Part shown: positions 4,354 through 5,517 of the stretch, piece after piece
Layout: every line of letters starts with the position of its first letter
Position numbering within the stretch: the stretch's first letter is position 1
Assembly: GCA_051745395.1 (NCBI GenBank)
Contig: JBNJEA010000175.1
Coordinates: 1 to 5,517 of the forward strand
DNA: 5,517 bases
Source of the DNA: JBNJEA01 sp051745395
Lineage (GTDB): Bacteria > Desulfobacterota > Desulfobacteria > Desulfobacterales > Desulfosalsimonadaceae
Direction of reading: 5' to 3'
Translations under genes and position numbers: made by a program
The notes under the pieces: model-generated
Databases searched by the model: none
Seen by the model: only the letters and a program-made list of their open reading frames with translations
Told to the model about the DNA's origin: nothing

Positions 4354-5517
4354 ATGTATAGACCCAAAAGGCAAGGCCACGCTTTTTTATTCGCCATCAG
4401 CGCCATATTACTTTTCCTGTTTTTACCCTCCTCCGGCTATGCCGCGGAGGTCACCCTGTCCTGGACCCCGCCCGACGACACCCGCGTAACCGGCTACCGA
4501 ATCTATTGCGGAGAGGTGGAAACCGATTTTCAATCCACCCCCGTAAAGACCATTGACTCGGCAGATCAAACCAGCACCGACATTTCCGGGCTCGAAGAAG
4601 GCCAGACCTATTACTTTGCCGCAACAAGTGTTGACGCCAATGACAATGAAAGCGATTTTTCCGAAACCATTACCCATAAAGTGGCATCTTCTACTGTCGC
4701 ACCGGAAGACATCGATGATGACGGCGACGGTTACACGGAAAATGAAGGCGACTGCAATGACAGCGATGCCTCCATCCACCCCGGCGCAACAGAGATCTGC
4801 GGCGACGGCATCGACCAGGACTGCGACGGCAGCGACCTGATTTGTGAACAAGGCGAGGATGTAACGCTTTCCTGGTCCCGGCCCGATGACGACCGGGTGG
4901 CCGGCTACAACATATACGTCGGCAAAACCGGTACGGATTTCAAATCCTCCCCGAATACATCGATTGACTCACCCGATACCACGGACTACGTCATCAGTGA
5001 CCTGGAAGCCGGGGCGGAATATTCTTTTTGCGCAACAAGTTACGATTCCATCGGAAATGAAAGTGATTTTTCCGAAACCATTACCTATGTGGTCCAATCT
5101 TCAAGCGATGTCGATGCGGACGGCGACGGCTACACGGAAAATGAAGGAGACTGCAACGACAACGATGCATCCATCCACCCCGGCGCAACCGAGGTATGTG
5201 GCGACGGCATCGACCAGGACTGCGACGGCCAGGACCTGACCTGCCCCGAAGACATTGACGACGACGGCGACGGATTTACCGAAAACCAGGGCGACTGCGA
5301 TGACAATGACCCCTCAATCCATCCCGATGCCGAGGAAATCTGCGGCGACGGCATTGATCAGGATTGCGACGGCAGTGACCTGACCTGTCCCGAAGATATC
5401 GACGACGACGGCGACGGCTACACGGAAAATGAAGGCGACTGCAATGACAGCGATGCCTCCATCCACCCCGGCGCAACAGAGATCTGCGGCGACGGCATCG
5501 ACCAGGACTGCGACGGC
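4354..5517 (+). CDS. secreted FN3 / MopE-type metal-binding repeat protein (3' end outside window)
   Basis: The frame stays open for 388 codons to the window edge with no stop, so the gene is partial. Residues 1-31 are a signal peptide: basic start (RPKR), hydrophobic core (about 10-26) and likely cleavage after A30 or A31. Two fibronectin type III domains follow at about 32-110 and 170-247 (LSW at 35-37 and 172-174, GY-IY at 47-51 and 184-188, NESDFSETIT at the ends). After the first FN3 comes one MopE-type putative metal-binding repeat (120-164); after the second come three in tandem (253-297, 301-345, 349 onward, 48-residue period). Each repeat has an EF-hand-like DxDGDG loop, a GDCxD motif, HPGA or HPDA, and CGDGIDQDCDG, giving paired cysteines and many Asp residues. 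The family is extracellular and proposed to bind Ca2+ or other metals; in Methylococcus MopE, related repeats occur in a surface copper-binding protein. It is probably a surface or matrix protein. Regulation by sigma-54 and c-di-GMP is indicated by the leader. Confidence 0.92.
   Translation, partial: MYRPKRQGHAFLFAISAILLFLFLPSSGYAAEVTLSWTPPDDTRVTGYRIYCGEVETDFQSTPVKTIDSADQTSTDISGLEEGQTYYFAATSVDANDNESDFSETITHKVASSTVAPEDIDDDGDGYTENEGDCNDSDASIHPGATEICGDGIDQDCDGSDLICEQGEDVTLSWSRPDDDRVAGYNIYVGKTGTDFKSSPNTSIDSPDTTDYVISDLEAGAEYSFCATSYDSIGNESDFSETITYVVQSSSDVDADGDGYTENEGDCNDNDASIHPGATEVCGDGIDQDCDGQDLTCPEDIDDDGDGFTENQGDCDDNDPSIHPDAEEICGDGIDQDCDGSDLTCPEDIDDDGDGYTENEGDCNDSDASIHPGATEICGDGIDQDCDG
4447..4683 (+). 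other. fibronectin type III domain 1 of the secreted protein
   Basis: Residues 32-110 follow the FN3 pattern seen in many bacterial extracellular proteins: VTLSW strand, DDTRVTGYRIY strand, the GLEEGQTYYF turn and strand, then ATSVDANDNES and a final strand. It carries a lone cysteine (C52). Its last 21 coding bases before the linker (4654-4674) are identical to those of domain 2 (5065-5085), so the FN3 and repeat 1 cassette was probably duplicated as one unit of about 135 residues. Confidence 0.8.
4711..5517 (+). repeat. four MopE-type metal-binding repeats (one single, three tandem at 144-bp period)
   Basis: Repeat units are at 4711-4845, 5110-5244, 5254-5388 and 5398 to the window end. 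Units 2 to 4 start exactly 144 bp apart. Unit 1 is separated from unit 2 by the second FN3 domain. Unit 3 is the most divergent (ENQGDCDDNDPS, HPDAEE). Units 1 and 4 share 99 consecutive identical bases (4732-4830 and 5419-5517), including third codon positions, implying recent copying. The array probably continues beyond the window. Confidence 0.92.
4861..5094 (+). other. fibronectin type III domain 2 of the secreted protein
   Basis: Residues 170-247 align along their length with domain 1 (VTLSW, RVAGYNIYV, DLEAGAEYSF, NESDFSETIT). The offset is 137 residues from domain 1 and 133 residues between the following metal-binding repeats. A lone cysteine (C226) sits at a different place than in domain 1. 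Confidence 0.8.

Noticed and set aside
4423..4851. 142-codon minus-strand frame opposite the repeat protein
   Set aside because: It is the antisense reading of Asp/Gly-rich repeat codons, giving an artificial Val/Ile/Gly-rich protein. The plus frame has a signal peptide, FN3 domains and a consensus ribosome-binding site.
4711..5517. CRISPR-like or non-coding tandem array
   Set aside because: The 144-bp period is in frame, codes for a known metal-binding motif, and lacks unique spacers.

Overview
The window looks like chromosomal DNA of an anaerobic, probably sulfate-reducing Desulfobacterota (a Desulfosarcina- or Desulfococcus-like deltaproteobacterium). This is inferred from gene content: a molybdopterin oxidoreductase beside a rubrerythrin, a MaoC-type hydratase, and a secreted protein mixing fibronectin type III (FN3) domains with MopE-type metal-binding repeats behind a sigma-54 promoter and a c-di-GMP riboswitch. 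The coding DNA is GC-rich and the intergenic DNA is clearly AT-rich. Genus cannot be fixed from the sequence alone.

Left part (1-3650, minus strand): a compact three-gene operon read right to left. A sigma-70-like promoter (3623-3650) precedes a MaoC/hot-dog hydratase (3532-3047), a rubrerythrin (3005-2490) and a 750-residue cytoplasmic molybdopterin/[4Fe-4S] oxidoreductase (2484-232). The last two genes are 5 bases apart, and the ribosome-binding site of the oxidoreductase lies inside the final codons of the rubrerythrin, so they are probably translationally coupled. Beyond the operon (1-231) there is no gene, but there is a perfect 12-bp-stem palindrome of the dispersed-repeat (REP-like) kind at 58-85.

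Middle (3533-4353): about 820 bp of non-coding DNA between divergent units. From left to right it holds the operon promoter with TTTGTACC direct repeats, an AT-rich 231-bp segment bounded by inverted repeats and TA dinucleotides (MITE-like), several short palindromes, a strong -24/-12 sigma-54 promoter (4105-4120), and a well-preserved c-di-GMP-I (GEMM-I) riboswitch (about 4193-4290). The riboswitch is followed by an anti-Shine-Dalgarno segment that can pair with the ribosome-binding site of the next gene.

Right part (4354-5517, plus strand): the first 388 codons of a secreted modular protein that runs off the window. It has a signal peptide, FN3 domain, MopE-type metal-binding repeat, second FN3 domain, then three metal-binding repeats in tandem (48-residue period). 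Ninety-nine bases of repeat 1 recur exactly in repeat 4.

The most interesting reading is a two-layer switch on a surface or matrix protein: a sigma-54/activator-controlled promoter sets transcription, and c-di-GMP sensed by the leader RNA sets translation of a calcium- or metal-binding FN3 repeat protein. This would fit a surface-attachment or biofilm programme. The oxidoreductase operon appears separately controlled.
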